Shown here piece by piece: positions 1 through 12,555 of a stretch of DNA of 64,000 bases; position 1 is the stretch's first letter, and every line of letters begins with the position of its first letter. The notes under the pieces were generated by a model. That model was not told the DNA's origin and did not search any database. It saw only the letters and a program-made list of their open reading frames with translations. Source of the stretch: Schistosoma mansoni (Eukaryota > Platyhelminthes > Trematoda > Strigeidida > Schistosomatidae); NCBI RefSeq assembly GCF_000237925.1, contig NW_017386034.1, positions 946,299-1,010,298 on the forward strand. The letters run 5' to 3'. A program made the translations under genes and the position numbers.

Positions 1-268
1 GAAGCGCTGGAAGTGGATTGGGCACACATTGAGGAAGTCACCCAACTGCGTCACAAGACAAGCCCTCACATGGAATCCTGAAGGTCAAGGGAGAAGAGGA
101 AGACCAAAGAACACATTACGCCGAGAAATAGAGACAGACATGAGAAGAATGAACAAAAACTGGATAGAACTAGAAAAGAAAGCCCAGGACAGAGTGAGTG
201 GGTTGGAGAATGCTGGTCGGCGGTCTATGCTCCATTGGGAGTAACAGGCGAAAGTAAAAAGTAAGTAA
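1..268 (+). mobile_element. RTE-clade (SR2-like) LINE, 3' end fragment
   Basis: The window opens inside the C-terminal end of an RTE-type reverse transcriptase ORF. The reading includes [12 protein letters not shown], then an R/K-rich stretch and a W-I-E-L-E motif. The same sequence recurs at about 38990-39255. The piece ends with GGGAGTAACAGG and a short TAAG/GTAA repeat, which is the microsatellite tail typical of RTE elements. The reading frame shifts near its end (the second copy reads on differently after the QDRV motif), so this is a dead copy. Its 5' part lies outside the window. Confidence 0.85.
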
Positions 269-1158
269 GTAAAAATAGCTTGAATGTACTGATATTATAA
301 AACTTCATTTATGTCCAAACCAGTGAACTGTCTTAAAGTTATGATTATAATGATAAAAATAGTCAGAACGCATTTTTGTAACAAACAAGAAGTGAAGTAC
401 ATAAACCTCCCGTATTTTTTCAAATAAACTATTAATAAATTCCAGAACTCTGAGGGGAAATCATTACGTTTTCTGTCAAGGCACCACAAGATTCCAAAGC
501 AATGAAACCTAAATGAAAAGGACCAACATTTCAGAGTAATTTGTATCTCAAAAAGGACAGAACTTATAGAAATCTATTGGTTTTAGAAGAAATGATTCGA
601 TAAAATTTTGTGTCAGGAATCGTCTTCATGTAAATCGTCAGCTGTAAAATGGGTAGTGCCACAAAAACTAATCAGGGTTCTCATTTTATTACTGAATATG
701 AAAATCAAACTTTAGGATGCTGTTCCGATTCTAGACTGAAAGATCTGATTTAGGAACAAAAAGCGGGATAAACAACGACTTTATTATGTGTGTGGAGGAC
801 GAACATAAAGAGATGATGGGAGACAATCTACACATTTTGACTTTTATTTTCTTCAATTCGAATGAACAGGTACAAGGAATAACTCAATTAACGTTTGTCA
901 GAGATGATATGTAAAGTTAACAGATACCTCCTCTATCTGTTGTATTATCTACTAAGTATCAATCTATCTACAATTACGAATTCATGAGTTTGATGGCAAA
1001 ATGGTTCGTACTTTTGTCGTCACTGACAAAGTGGAATTTTGAGGTTCTATAGAGTCCAGTTACATCATGTAGTACTCCATACTAACTGGACTTTTAAATG
1101 TAGACCATTAGATCCCAGTTCAATAGTCTGAGGATTAGAAGTTCTCTGTAAAACCTTA
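269..1158. other. AT-rich DNA, nothing recognised
   Basis: I see no credible exon, RNA gene or named repeat here on either strand. Confidence 0.4.
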
Positions 1159-1270
1159 GTGTCCTGGATTCAATTCACGTTTGGGTCGTGGATACTGGCT
1201 GGTAATGAGTCCTATATTAGAACAAATTAGTTATTCAATCCTACTTGATTTTAGATAGTCTTGTGACTAA
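1159..1270 (+). repeat. Decayed hammerhead-SINE relic
   Basis: The order GGGTCGTGGATACTGGCTGG, then GAGTCCTATATTAGAACAAA and a weakened tail, follows the ribozyme segment of the SINE copies at about 2.1, 30.9 and 46.8 kb. The ribozyme core is mutated. This is an old copy and the assignment is by pattern only. Confidence 0.35.
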
Positions 1271-1981
1271 AGTCAGTCCATGGTGAAAAACTACAAAATT
1301 TGACAATCCCCACAACCCTCTAATGAAACGGGATTATTTACGAGTTGACGAAGTTCTAGACAAAGAACAGACATAAATCCTCAAATAATAATCCAAACTG
1401 TACAAATTTAATTTCAAGATTTTTAAAATCCTCCGACGTATTTTTAAAATTATTCATTTTAAAATACAATGATATTATGTATTCATTGAGTTAGAACATA
1501 GTTGTCTCTCCATAACTTGTTGTACTCCTACTTATTACTCTTAATTAGATTCATTTTATACTGTCAAACTAAATTTCATTTATTAAGTAGTATAACACAG
1601 TATTCTAAAGTGAAGTATCATATTGTCTATACTGGCAAAAATGTGTAACTTTTAATAGGAAAAGAGTACAAAGAACATGTGGATAGATTTAATGCTGCTT
1701 CAAATGTCTCATTATTCGTGGTCATGTACTGTCTAATAGGAAGGAGTTTGAGAACTACGAGAATGAGAAAGAATAAGGTTTTAAATTAATTAAAGTGTTC
1801 ATCAATAAAATATTTACTCAGTCTCAGAAAACATAAACATTTATTGGTGGATTATCTTGACCCTTGTTACAACCACAAAAATGCGAACTGTTGTTCGTCA
1901 GTACATACATTTAGTAAACTTTATGAAATTGTTCAATCAATTATTAAGGTTTAAATATGTATTAAAGCATTTCACTTTGAC
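1271..1981. other. AT-rich DNA, nothing recognised
   Basis: No supported feature. Confidence 0.4.
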
Positions 1982-2284
1982 AATTTGTATATTTCAGAAG
2001 GGGTTTTGTGGAGAATTTAGTATGTTCATGGTTGAAATCATGAGTCAATTGAACCTAGACCACCATGGGAAACCTTGAAGCACTGGACGGCCGCTTCGTC
2101 CCATTATGGGACTCCTCAGCGAGACTGGTAGGCCCTGGGTTCGAATCTCGCGAGTGCGGAATCGTGGATGCGCACTGCTGAGGAGTCCTATAATGGGACG
2201 AATCGGCCGTCCAGTGCTTCCAGGTTTTCGATGGTGGTCTAGCTTCAATTGACTCATGATTTCAACCATTAAAATTTGTATATT
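1982..2284. mobile_element. Foldback hammerhead SINE (inverted pair) with 12-bp TSD
   Basis: The left arm is the SINE 3' half in minus orientation. It begins TCAGAAGGGGTTTTGTGG and runs through the ribozyme region. The right arm is the same region in plus orientation, from the tRNA-like box B (GGGTTCGAATCTC) through a ribozyme to the GACTCATGATTTCAACC tail. A perfect repeat AATTTGTATATT lies at 1982-1993 and 2273-2284, so the 279-bp inverted pair inserted as one unit. Both ribozyme cores carry changes: CGAAGC on the minus strand and CGAATC on the plus strand, where CGAAAC is expected. Self-cleavage is therefore doubtful in this copy. Confidence 0.8.
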
Positions 2285-4194
2285 CAAAAGTATCAAATAT
2301 GGATGACACAGAATAATAATATGTATTCTGAAAATATTATTTACAACTGACAATGTGTGTATGATTAGAAAGTCTGTATGAGAAATACTCAGCTTAAGGA
2401 CAGAGTGTTAGATAAGAATTTTGCAAACAAACAGGGAATGAATATTAGACATATCTGACTAGTAAATGCATCAACATCCAGTGATGCCTTATTAACTACA
2501 AATGTCATTTGAATTAAAGCAAAATTGCTCAGTTATAATGTTTAAAGAAAGCGAACTATCTCTAGAGAGGGGTAATGAGTGTGCACTTATAAGAATTAGA
2601 AAATCCATTCAGTAATCAAGTGTCGCGTTCTGTATATATGTCCGTATATATTTTTAACTGAATCTCTGGATTTTAGAAACGACCCAAAATAAGTTTGGAT
2701 GATAAAATAATCCAGAAATAACAAATTCTCTCAAAAATTCCATTGTCAAGTATAAGATATCATGAGATAATTTTCTACTTATAATGACGTCAGGAGTTAG
2801 CGATAATCCCATGATATGCGTGTTTGTATCTGAATCCTCTTAAGTGAACTATAAGTAAAGTTAGTAGGAGGTATGTATATTTATGTAAATTAATTTCGCT
2901 AGGTGAAATACAAAATAAAATTAGAAATAGCTACTGTTTTGACAGATATATGTCATGCCAACTTTTTGTATGGTGATTACTGTAGCTGTATACTTTGTCA
3001 CTAAGTCATTCACTAATCATCTCTTTACCCACCTTAGACACTGTTGTTCACCGATATCTGATTTTCTAATATTGATCAATTTTATGATAGAATAGCACTA
3101 CTGTTATTTTGTTGTTGTTTTTCTTCGATGTTATAAAGATAATGTGCAATTAAAGTCATTTAACATCTCATTTATTATCATTAATATTATTCTTAATATC
3201 AATATTATCATGTGCATGATCCAGATCAGATAAGCCCTTTTCTCAAACTCCATATTATCCCAATTATTTATCACATTTACCTATTTAAATTCTGATATTA
3301 TTGTTATTATTATTTCAAATCCTGATTAAAACTATTTATCAGTATTACAAATCTAGATTGATTGTTTTCTGGTAAACTTTGTGGGTATTATTTTTTTTAT
3401 TCAATGAGAAATTGGAAACTGGTGGTAAATAGGCACCAGTTGTTTTGTTATAGTCAATTTTAACCAGTTTTTTCTCATTATCATTTTTGTTAAAACTAAT
3501 CAGTCATTTTAGTTCAATTTATAGTTTTTTTGTCCGTTATTAGTTGGTTAAACTAAGGAGACCAATTGAGGCTCATTGTATAAATTCCCTGCTCTTTATA
3601 TATGCGATAGAGATCTATATATATACGACAGTCTGCAAGGGTATAAAATAATATTAGATTCATTTATATATCAATAATAATAGATTTTGAGATATTGTTA
3701 TTTACCCGTATTCGACACAAAACGTCCTTTTTTTAAAAAGTACTGGTGATAATAATAATAACTCAATTTGATTGTGATGGTCATCATAAACTCACATATG
3801 TACTTCTCACACTATAACACATCTATAACTGATGTGTGAGATTATATGCTTACACTAATATAATGAGGATAAAGATCTTTAATACTGATAATCAGTGATA
3901 ATTAGTTCTATAGATTTTAATATTTTACAATAGAAAAGAAGAATGATACATAATTTATAATATATGGGTTTGTATGTAGAGTGAAGTTAGGCTAATAATA
4001 ATGATAATAATAAAATGACAGTCATATGAAAGTCATAGATGCATCCATACAATGATGGATCTAATTTATCAATGAAAAATCATCATTTATTGTCTTATAA
4101 AAAAAAGAACAAACTAGAATTGTAATGGATTGACCAGATGCTCAGTAAACAAAATGAATTGTTTAACTCATTTTAGTATTATTCACTAGTAAAC
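2285..4194. other. AT-rich DNA, nothing recognised
   Basis: Runs of ATT/AAT trinucleotides are frequent. I find no exon with believable splice signals and no named repeat. Confidence 0.4.
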
Positions 4195-4330
4195 AATGAA
4201 TATTATGTTTTTTGAGATGGTGGAGAAGATTTGTAGCTCAGGTGGATGGTTTTGATGGAGTTTTGTTCTCTGAGCTGGACCAAACCATCCAGATCAGAGA
4301 ACAAAATTCCATCAAAATGAATATTATGTT
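4195..4330. mobile_element. Small palindromic retroposon insertion with 15-bp TSD
   Basis: A 106-bp insert (4210-4315) is bracketed by the perfect 15-bp repeat AATGAATATTATGTT at 4195-4209 and 4316-4330. Inside, 4250-4279 and 4288-4317 are inverted copies matching at 28 of 30 positions around an 8-bp centre. The arm sequence matches the 3' end of another repeat at about 17030-17062, so the insert is an inverted dimer of a retroposon 3' end. It is not coding, although both strands are open here. Confidence 0.75.
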
Positions 4331-4697
4331 GATTTATCTTATATGGAAATATTTTGACCACATGAATAATAATACTAATAATCATACTTACCATATTAAG
4401 CTAAATATTATTTCATGTTCGGTTCTTTGATGTTTCACATGTATTAAAAATATCATTATTCACCTGCTCTTGAATGACTAAGATTAAAAATAGAATAGAA
4501 TGGAACTGAACCTATTACTGCCGTGAATAAAATAGACTCCTGATAATTATTTCTCTTATTTGGTCTTTTATTAATTAAGATCATATTCGAGTGTTCGATT
4601 GTATTTAACGCAAGGTTTCGATTGAGTTTGGTGAATTTATTATTTCGATTGACTTTCTGACTGTCGAGCTGAACAAAATTAGCTAGAAAAGTTATAC
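4331..4697. other. AT-rich DNA, nothing recognised
   Basis: No supported feature before the miniature LTR element. Confidence 0.4.
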
Positions 4698-4979
4698 TGT
4701 AGTGAACAAAACACTGGTTGGGGACAATCGAATGTATTTAAGCAAAAATTACAGACTATCTCAGTAAATTCTGATAACCAAACAATGAACAGTCAATTTG
4801 CAAATTAACAACCAATTGTTTCAATCTTCTCTGTTTCTTCTCGAATTTCATTGCTCATGCATTTTCCAAACGATTGCGCTTCATTTCAGTTCTTTGCACA
4901 TCGGTCTTCTGGCAAAATACATTCTATGTCTGACCAACACCATATACTACTTATATAGATATAAGTAGACCACACCACA
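4698..4979 (-). repeat. LTR of miniature element (3' LTR in element orientation)
   Basis: The 282-bp repeat begins TGTAGTGAACAAAACAC and ends GACCACACCACA. It appears identical to 5402-5683. Related diverged copies lie at about 21965-22225 and 47515-47760. Confidence 0.85.
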
Positions 4980-5401
4980 CTCGTCCCCCCTTTAAAGCAT
5001 TCGACCATGCGGTGGTTCTGCTCGCCAAGCCGCAATCTTCTTCCACTGCAGTCTGTGCCAAACTCTCCGTCAGAATGTCGAGTCTGCGGCGCGCTGACCT
5101 CCATAGCTCCGTCGACCTGCCGGGGCACCAACATCCGCATCCACCCGGCACCTGGGACGTTCAACACCCGTACTCCACCGGCCTGCTGAGCCATCTACAT
5201 CCGATGTCCGCCCAGCAGCCGCACGTCCCACTGCTCCTCTCCGTCGACAGCACCCGCTACAGCCAACGCCGCCCCGCCAGAACACTCCACTCGACGCCAC
5301 CACTCCGCACCAGACTGCCCCAACTAGCACCTCAACTCCAGACCCGCAGCGGCGTCCGCAGAACAGCACCCTTCCTCCTTCTGGTTGGCAGCGACACCAA
5401 A

Positions 5402-5683
5402 TGTAGTGAACAAAACACTGGTTGGGGACAATCGAATGTATTTAAGCAAAAATTACAGACTATCTCAGTAAATTCTGATAACCAAACAATGAACAGTCAA
5501 TTTGCAAATTAACAACCAATTGTTTCAATCTTCTCTGTTTCTTCTCGAATTTCATTGCTCATGCATTTTCCAAACGATTGCGCTTCATTTCAGTTCTTTG
5601 CACATCGGTCTTCTGGCAAAATACATTCTATGTCTGACCAACACCATATACTACTTATATAGATATAAGTAGACCACACCACA
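5402..5683 (-). repeat. LTR of miniature element (5' LTR in element orientation)
   Basis: This is the partner of 4698-4979, with the same length and apparently identical sequence. The ATAC flank follows it directly. Confidence 0.85.
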
Positions 5684-7204
5684 ATACTACAAGAATAACA
5701 ATAAAATTTCTTAAGAATATGTAAAGACTTACCTGTATGATTATTAACATCATATGGACCTCAATTCTTCTCATGTGTGTGTTGTAATTTTTAGTATATG
5801 TATATATTACAAAAAGACTAAGGGATCTCTTAAATTAGACCAAACCCCTAAAGTAACTGAATATATGTATTTGATAACTTAGTTTGTGGAATTCCTATTT
5901 CCAGTTGTCATATGCAGAAATAATTTTATTGGAAAACGATTACTTAGTAATATGCTGTTTATTATTCCATACTGTCTGAACTATGTTTGACATATAATTT
6001 AACTGGCATTTATTCATTATGTCATTACTTCACTAGGTTATCTGAAATGATAAGTAAGTTAAGATATTTAATACAATGAGAGATTTTGATACCGTATTAG
6101 ATTTACATACTCCTTTATTCGTGCTTACAAATTTATCATCAGATATATTGAAAGTTACTATAATTTAGTTATTACACTGAATTTGTGAACTTGAAAGGGA
6201 TAAGTTTTTTGTTTATCTATTTAGACTATAGAAACTTGTAAACCTGTGCATCCGTTAGTAGACCAGTATATTAGTTACATAAATGTTGATAATTAAAGCA
6301 AACGGGCCTTTGTAATTTGAGCAGACGAAGATAATTATTTTTATACATTAGAGTTTTGAAATGTAATTGACCTTTCTGAGCTTGAATTTGAGTTTTTGAG
6401 TGTTACCAGACATGCAGAATTAGTTATAACAGATCACTTGTATTTTTAGAGTTATTGGTAAATCATACCAATAAAGTAAAATTTTATATCTTTTGTTTAC
6501 AAGATGTAACCAGAATAAGACCTGATGAAACATAACTGTAAACCGTTTTCAGGATGGAAACAAGATAGTTTAACAATACTTAAAAACGCAATCACATGAT
6601 CTATACCTTTATGTTACACAGAAAGAAAGTTCTATTCTTATTTTTAGAGTTTGTGTCTCTTACTGTTTCTTTTTGCTTCTTTCCCGAGTTCTTGATTTGT
6701 TATCTGATTTTGCACCACGTCTGTCGCACTATACGTATTGATCGATGGCTTTGGTGTGCCGCATTTGACTTGCTTTAAGTTCAGTGAAGTCGTTTTCTCT
6801 TTGAAAATTGTCTACATTTTGCAATAAGATAAAAAAAAATCAATTTCACTGTTTTTTACTAACTAATTTGTGAGAGCCCGTATCGTGAAAGATACCTTCT
6901 CAATATGAAATGCAATATGCGATTTAGTATTAAGTGTAAACTAGCATGAACCTATCGTCTATGTCATGTAAATAATCGTTCTTAAGACAGTAAAACATTT
7001 GAAGTACAAGTCTAAGTTAAAGTTAACTAGTTATCGTCAGGGTTCGTGAATGTTAAAACCAATGTAACAACTTGAACCAATCTACGTGGATGTTGTTGAA
7101 TGTTATTAAGATTTTGAACCAACCAACATCAAGCAGATATCCACCGACGAGAATGGAAGTTGGTTGGACAGTGTCAAGAATCAATTGTAGTTAGAGAAAC
7201 AAAT
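5684..7204. other. AT-rich DNA, nothing recognised
   Basis: No exon or named repeat could be supported. 7060-7200 may be the upstream part of the SINE relic that follows. Confidence 0.4.
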
Positions 7205-7345
7205 CACTGAATACCGGCTCAGTGGTTTAGAGATGAACCGAAAGGACTGAAGGTCTTTAGTTTTATCCCCGGTGGCGAGGTCGTTGATCTAAACAACACA
7301 GGAGTTACACACTTGAACAGAAAATCCCGTTTAGTGCTTTCTAGT
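7205..7345 (+). repeat. SINE relic (tRNA-like head)
   Basis: TACCGGCTCAGTGGTTTAGA matches the box A region of the family-2 SINE head seen at about 30850. The box B region is blurred. A degraded ribozyme and tail segment ending in TTCAGTGGTCTTC may follow. It is an old, dead copy. Confidence 0.4.
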
Positions 7346-8276
7346 GTTCAGTGGTCTTCTAACGTAGGTTGTTTTATGACCTCAAAACTAAATACGTTGA
7401 ACGTTTGTAATAATGTACAGTAGTTAATAGTTTTACGATCATTATTACTGGGCAACTACAAAATGATATCATCCCGAAAAAATTATTACTGCTTATCTAA
7501 TACGCCTTCGATACTGCTTAGTTATTCACCTTTTGTATATATCAAACTTTTAATCGTCATAAATGACGTTTTTATGGGACTAGAAAAATACTACCTAGAG
7601 TTTTGTTTCCAGGGTCAATATATATACATATCAATAAATTGTCTGTATTATTCGATTAGGTTCACATCTTTAGTATATTTGATACTATAATCTTCATTTA
7701 TGTGAATTCTATACCTGATACATTCTTGTAAATAAATATATTATGAGAGAAATGTTAAGTGACATAAACAACTTCACTTGAACTAGATAAATAATTAATA
7801 ATAATAAACATTACGTAAATATGACATTTTTGACACCAATAATATTTCTGAGACAACCATGATAAACGAGATTCATTTCACAAGTATAAATATGCCTATC
7901 ATATCATATTGTATACAATTGGAGACCACCCAGATGAATATTTATGAAAGATGTAATATAACTTTGACAATGATTATGTATATACATATGTAAGTTTAAA
8001 AATAAGGTAATGGATACTTGGTAATTATTATTCATTGTACAAAAGTCATGAATAAAAATATCCTTATTTTGTACTGAATGAATCAATATTGTCTAGTTTT
8101 GTAGTTTAGTAAATACAGATATGTTTGTTTTATCATAGAATGTGTTCCATTTTCAATGGTCATGAATAACTGTTTAACTAATGTATATAATTATATGAGC
8201 TGAATTCTAAAACCTAGAACCAAGTTAATATTAATAAATTAAGTATATTACAAATCAATATAAAGTTATTTTTTAA
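7346..8276. other. AT-rich DNA, nothing recognised
   Basis: No supported feature. Confidence 0.4.
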
Positions 8277-8520
8277 TAGTTGAGATCATGAGTCAATTGA
8301 AGCTAGACCATCATGGAAAACCTGGAAGCACTGGATGGCCGTTTCGTCCTATTGTGGGACTCCTCAGCAGTGCGAACCCAAGGCCTTCGATTTCACGCGT
8401 GAATACTTAAGTTCTAGGCCACTGAGCCGGCATCCAATGATGCTAATGTCTAACCTCAACCAATCCACGATTCATGATCTCAATCAAAAACTAAACAATC
8501 CCCACAACCCCATACTGATC
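8277..8520. mobile_element. Hammerhead SINE, minus copy with short inverted plus tail
   Basis: On the minus strand the element reads from a tRNA-like head (GCCGGCTCAGTGGCC), through the ribozyme, to the GACTCATGATCTCAACTA tail. The right end carries a short plus-orientation copy of the same tail (TTCATGATCTCAA, then CCCCACAACCCCATACTGAT). That gives the same minus-then-plus layout as the foldback copies. The minus ribozyme keeps CTGAGGA (8367-8361) and GAAAC (8345-8341), with AUC as the cleavage triplet. I found no clear target-site duplication. Confidence 0.7.
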
Positions 8521-9344
8521 ATAATAATGTGTTTTATTTTTCTGCTATTATATTGTAGGGTCGGTGAAATGTCACTGAATATCGAACAGATCATCGATCC
8601 CTGTCAAGGTCAAGGATAGTCAACGCGCACCAGTCAATAATACGCCATGGACTGGCCCACGCGGCAGTAGTTGTTCCTTCACTTCTTTACTTTCGTGGTT
8701 GTACCTTAACTAATATATTCTTGTAATAACGTCCTTTGTGTTGTACAGTCTCCATAGCGTCCACGATCCTTTGATGCGTCGATGGTTCAATCCACGTAAG
8801 GGCTGGTCGCGAGGTGTGACTTCAGCGTTAGTTGGCCCCCAATCATTTGACATAGATCATCAACATTGATGTTCTACAATATGTCATCTTATTTGATCTT
8901 TATTACTGATAAAAGTGCGATTCTGACAAAAAGCGTTCCCTTCATTACTGAGTCAATGGTTTTAATATCTTAAATCGTCGCTCCTTATTTACTATACTAA
9001 TGGTGGCCTGGATTATTCAAGAAAGGCAAAAGATTATCTTGCAGTCAAATATTTTCGCAACATTAAAATATTTTTAGAAGTCTATAAACTTTATCAAAGT
9101 CTTAAATTATAAATGACCACAGGTCCTTGCTGACGAATACAAAAATGAAACCGCAAAATATAATTCATTAACTCATTTATTGACAGCTTCTTCCTTTCAC
9201 TAACTACTGTCTGAAGCATTACATTTGATAATCTTTGATCTAAAATAAATTGAATTCAACAAGTTGTATAGTGAGTGTGAAAAAGAAAATGAAAAGAAAT
9301 ACCCAAACGACTTCATATATTGATAGTACTGAACGCATTGTCAA
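8521..9344. other. AT-rich DNA, nothing recognised
   Basis: A somewhat GC-richer patch at 8600-8870 may be an unidentified repeat. I see no gene. Confidence 0.35.
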
Positions 9345-9640
9345 TCAGCACGATTCGCGCTTATTGTTTTGTGAAAACTACATCAAGGATCGAACCGAAG
9401 ACCTTCAAGACTCATTGAGTACCTATATTCAGACCACTGATTTGCATTTCTAGTTTCGGTTGCTCAGAGACACTTTATGTTCATTGTTCATTTGGCAATG
9501 ATAATATCTGTCTCAAACGGCGAGGTTTGATGATTCTGTGTACGATCCGTTGCAGGGTCGTAGATCCGCGCTGCCATAAAGGTCCTATACAGAATCAATT
9601 TACCTGTCCAGTGTGTCTTGATATTCAGTGGTTGTTTAAC
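9345..9640. repeat. SINE relics in opposed orientation
   Basis: At 9345-9445 the minus strand shows a tRNA-like head (TCAGTGGTCTGAATAT, then GGTTCGATCCTTG). At about 9545-9640 the plus strand shows a blurred ribozyme/tail segment (TGTCCAGTGTGTCTTGATAT). They may be an aged foldback pair. Confidence 0.35.
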
Positions 9641-11635
9641 TAAAGTCTTTTCTCGATGTGAATCTTGAGATTTAACAATCTCTGTAGTTCTCTATAATAA
9701 TGTTAATAAATAGTTATGACATTTACTATGTAACCACGTTGTTAAGTAACACAATAAAATATGCACTTAAATCCATACTTTTATCTAATTCCTCTCGTAA
9801 AATTAATAAGCATTATCAAAACTGATTATAATTATATCCCATTTAGTGAAGTGTCATTCATTATATAAATACATATCATTATGTTATTAAAAGTGTAAAC
9901 ATTATTGATTCCTCTTGTGTGTTTTTTTTTTAAAAAAAAGTATGTTCTGCACAGCAGGGAATCAATTTTCTTAAATTATAAAAAAAATAACATCTATATG
10001 AAATAATACTCATCTTCATCACTCAACAGATAGTTTCAATCTTCTTCGAAATGATGTTTCAGTATCAACAGCACAGTTGGATCCTTTCAACATTCTCATC
10101 TTCCACTCTTCCCTTTTTACTTAAATAGGCTAATCACTCCATTAGAGAGAAGACTAAATACAAAAGAAAAGATTAACGCTTGTATATATGTATCCACGCT
10201 TATGAAAATACACAACTATTCATCAAGAGTGATTTATTATTTGGATAACTAACAACAAAATATGATGGTCTATTTATTTATTTAATACAACAAATGGTGT
10301 ATAAATTACCTAATCCATTTCATTATGGCATCAATATATCTATATCTCGTGTATATATATATATATGTTTGCAACGGATACTGATACTAATGAACATCTC
10401 ATAAGAGGATTAAATGTACACATTTTAACGGTATGTACACAAAAAAACCGTATTCGTTTTTCTAGCCCCTCGAATTATTATTCAGTTATTTTATCTTTTA
10501 CTGAATATTATTTCTTATGCTGTAATTGTTTGCTGTTCTATGTATAGAACCATTAATGTAATTGACAAGTAAAGTTAAGTAATAAGGCTAAATAGAATGT
10601 ATAAAACGAAAGTAACTACAAACCTACCCTATAAAAAACAACAATCACTATTATCACCCATAATGTTAACGTGAAATTAATTTACTTCATAAGAAGATTT
10701 GAACTAAAATAGTAATGATTATCATCATATAATAGGCTAACTTAATATTTTATTGGGTTACTTGTTTTGTTTTTTTTTGTAGAAAAAGAAACAGTAACAA
10801 ATATTCTATTTTCTGGTTGACTGAATCATTTTAGTCAAAGGAATATACTGTGGAATGGAAGGTGAAATATAATTGGTCTCCTGTGGTGAGGATGATAAGT
10901 ATATTTTTTTGTATGTGTAGATTAGCAATTTATTCATTTCGTGTATTTTTAGGAAAATAATACTTGGTTGTAATAATAAAAAAACAGTACTACCGATAAT
11001 AAGAATAATATCCTTTAACACATCAAATAGACTATTGCCTACATACACTTGAATATGTCCGGTACTTTTATGTATGGCTATTAACATAGTGTTGACAATT
11101 AAGAAATTAAGTAGTGCATAATATGGTTTCTGTTGAACAAGTACTTAACGCTAGAAGTTAATGTACCATTTGTTTTCTTTTTATGTGAGATGATCGTAAA
11201 TACGTAAGTATAAAAACAAATAACTCACCAAACCAATTTGTTTTGAAGTACTTTATTTAGTAAATATGTCTGTTGGAAATGATAAAACCACAGACTGTCC
11301 AGGTCACTTTAATTACCTAATCAAACATATCATAAACTACTCACATCGCTTAGCACTGAAAAAATAACAAAAACCTGATTCACTGTTTGATGTGTTTACA
11401 TTAAAGTTCTTTCGTGAAGATTTTCTACACCTTGAAGATAGTTTTCAGCAGAAAATGACGTTAGTTCAAAAAAATGTGGATGATTACATTCCGGATCAAT
11501 GACTTTAAAGGCATCATACTTGCAGCGACACCTGAATGACCTCGGTCCGGTTTCCAGTACATTCTAATGACGAGTCTGAAACTGTATATTCTTCAGTGGC
11601 TCTCAGTGGTTTTCGAGTTGAAAATAGTTTATGAA
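9641..11635. other. AT-rich DNA, nothing recognised
   Basis: No credible exon or named repeat. Confidence 0.4.
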
Positions 11636-11885
11636 TGAATTTATCCACGATCCCGCCACGCGAGATTCGAACCCAGGACCTATCAGTCTCGAGCGCGAAC
11701 ACTCAACCGATAGACCACTGAGCCGGCCGGCATTCGATGGTGTTAATGTCTAACTTCAACCAATCCACGGAATTGAGCAACCATTCACCAATGTCTTCAG
11801 TGAGTTGATATCTCACAACAGACCTGGTTGAACTCCACTGGTCACTGCTTCTCACTAGAACTGCAGGAAATACCTCATGGAGCCA
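11636..11885 (-). repeat. Family-2 SINE head (5' half), minus strand
   Basis: On the minus strand this reads as an upstream leader (GTGGATTGGTTGAAGTTAGA), then CCGGCTCAGTGGTCTATCGG (box A) and GGGTTCGAATCTCGCG (box B). The copy stops before the ribozyme. It preserves about 150 bases of leader before the tRNA-like part, so the full family is longer than the usual truncated copies. Confidence 0.6.
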
Positions 11886-11904
11886 GTCACTAGTGAACAT
11901 ATGA

Positions 11905-12003
11905 TCATCATTAGAAGGGGGTTTTGTGGAGATTTTAGTAATTTTTTTTATATAGTTGAGATCATGAATCAATTGAAGCTAGACCACCATGGAAAACCTG
12001 GAA
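11905..12003 (-). repeat. Family-2 SINE tail, minus strand
   Basis: AGAAGGGGGTTTTGTGGAG, then TTGAGATCATGAATCAATTG and the start of the ribozyme-proximal part, is the reverse complement of the SINE 3' end. The ribozyme itself is absent. Confidence 0.65.
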
Positions 12004-12238
12004 TTATATTGTTTGATAAGGCTTTACCAAATATTCTTACAAAATATTTGTCTAGTAATATATTTTACTCACAGTTGATTGATCACTGGGTGGTGATCAA
12101 TGTCATGCGTGTCAAGTCCTTCTTAGTGCTGATCGAATGCTATCGATCAAGTTGCAATGTAGCCACTAGTCTAGGTGGCTCGACACTGCGTGCACTATAT
12201 ATTGAGATAAGATGGTGGTTGGAGGTGGTCAACAGGAA

Positions 12239-12284
12239 ACGCTGGACACGGGTTTCGTGCTACTTGGCACTCGTCAGCAAGGTG
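12239..12284 (-). ncRNA. Hammerhead ribozyme, minus arm
   Basis: CTGACGA (12277-12271), a stem II of GTGCC/AAGTA/GCAC type, then GAAAC (12256-12252) and a GTC cleavage triplet. The catalytic core is complete. Stem I is weak, with only about three good pairs, so activity is uncertain. Confidence 0.65.
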
Positions 12285-12555
12285 TACCTGTAATCTTGAG
12301 GGAACTGGTGCTCCCTGACGGATTCGATCCCATGTCACTCAGCTTCACAGTCAGAGACGTCACCACTGAGCTATTCGGGCCGCGACCGCATGACATCGAT
12401 CACCACCCAGTGATCAATCAATTGTGATTACATCTCAGTCATGGAGGAGTTTGGTCACGGTCTGAATAGCTCAGTGGTAACGTCTCTGACTGTGAAGCTG
12501 AGTGACATGGGATCGAATCCGTCAGGGAGCACCAGTTCCCTCAAGATTACAGGTA

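Larger units (their letters stand above)
4698..5683 (-). mobile_element. Miniature (TRIM-like) LTR element, Ty3/Gypsy-type
   Basis: Two 282-bp direct repeats with TG/CA ends flank a 422-bp internal segment, and the flanks carry the 4-bp duplication ATAC (4694-4697 and 5684-5687). Orientation is read as minus. On that strand TGGTGTCGCTGCC follows the upstream LTR and looks like a primer-binding site, and AAAGGGGGGACGAG precedes the downstream LTR and looks like a polypurine tract. The internal segment is strikingly GC-rich compared with the surrounding DNA. It is far too short for gag-pol, so this is a non-autonomous derivative that depends on another element. The LTRs appear identical, so the insertion is young. 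Confidence 0.85.

Noticed and set aside
5012-5512. A long open reading frame across the GC-rich segment
   Set aside because: It spans the interior and the LTR of the miniature element, all frames are open because the DNA is GC-rich, and its peptide is low-complexity Pro/Ser/His/Arg with no domain.
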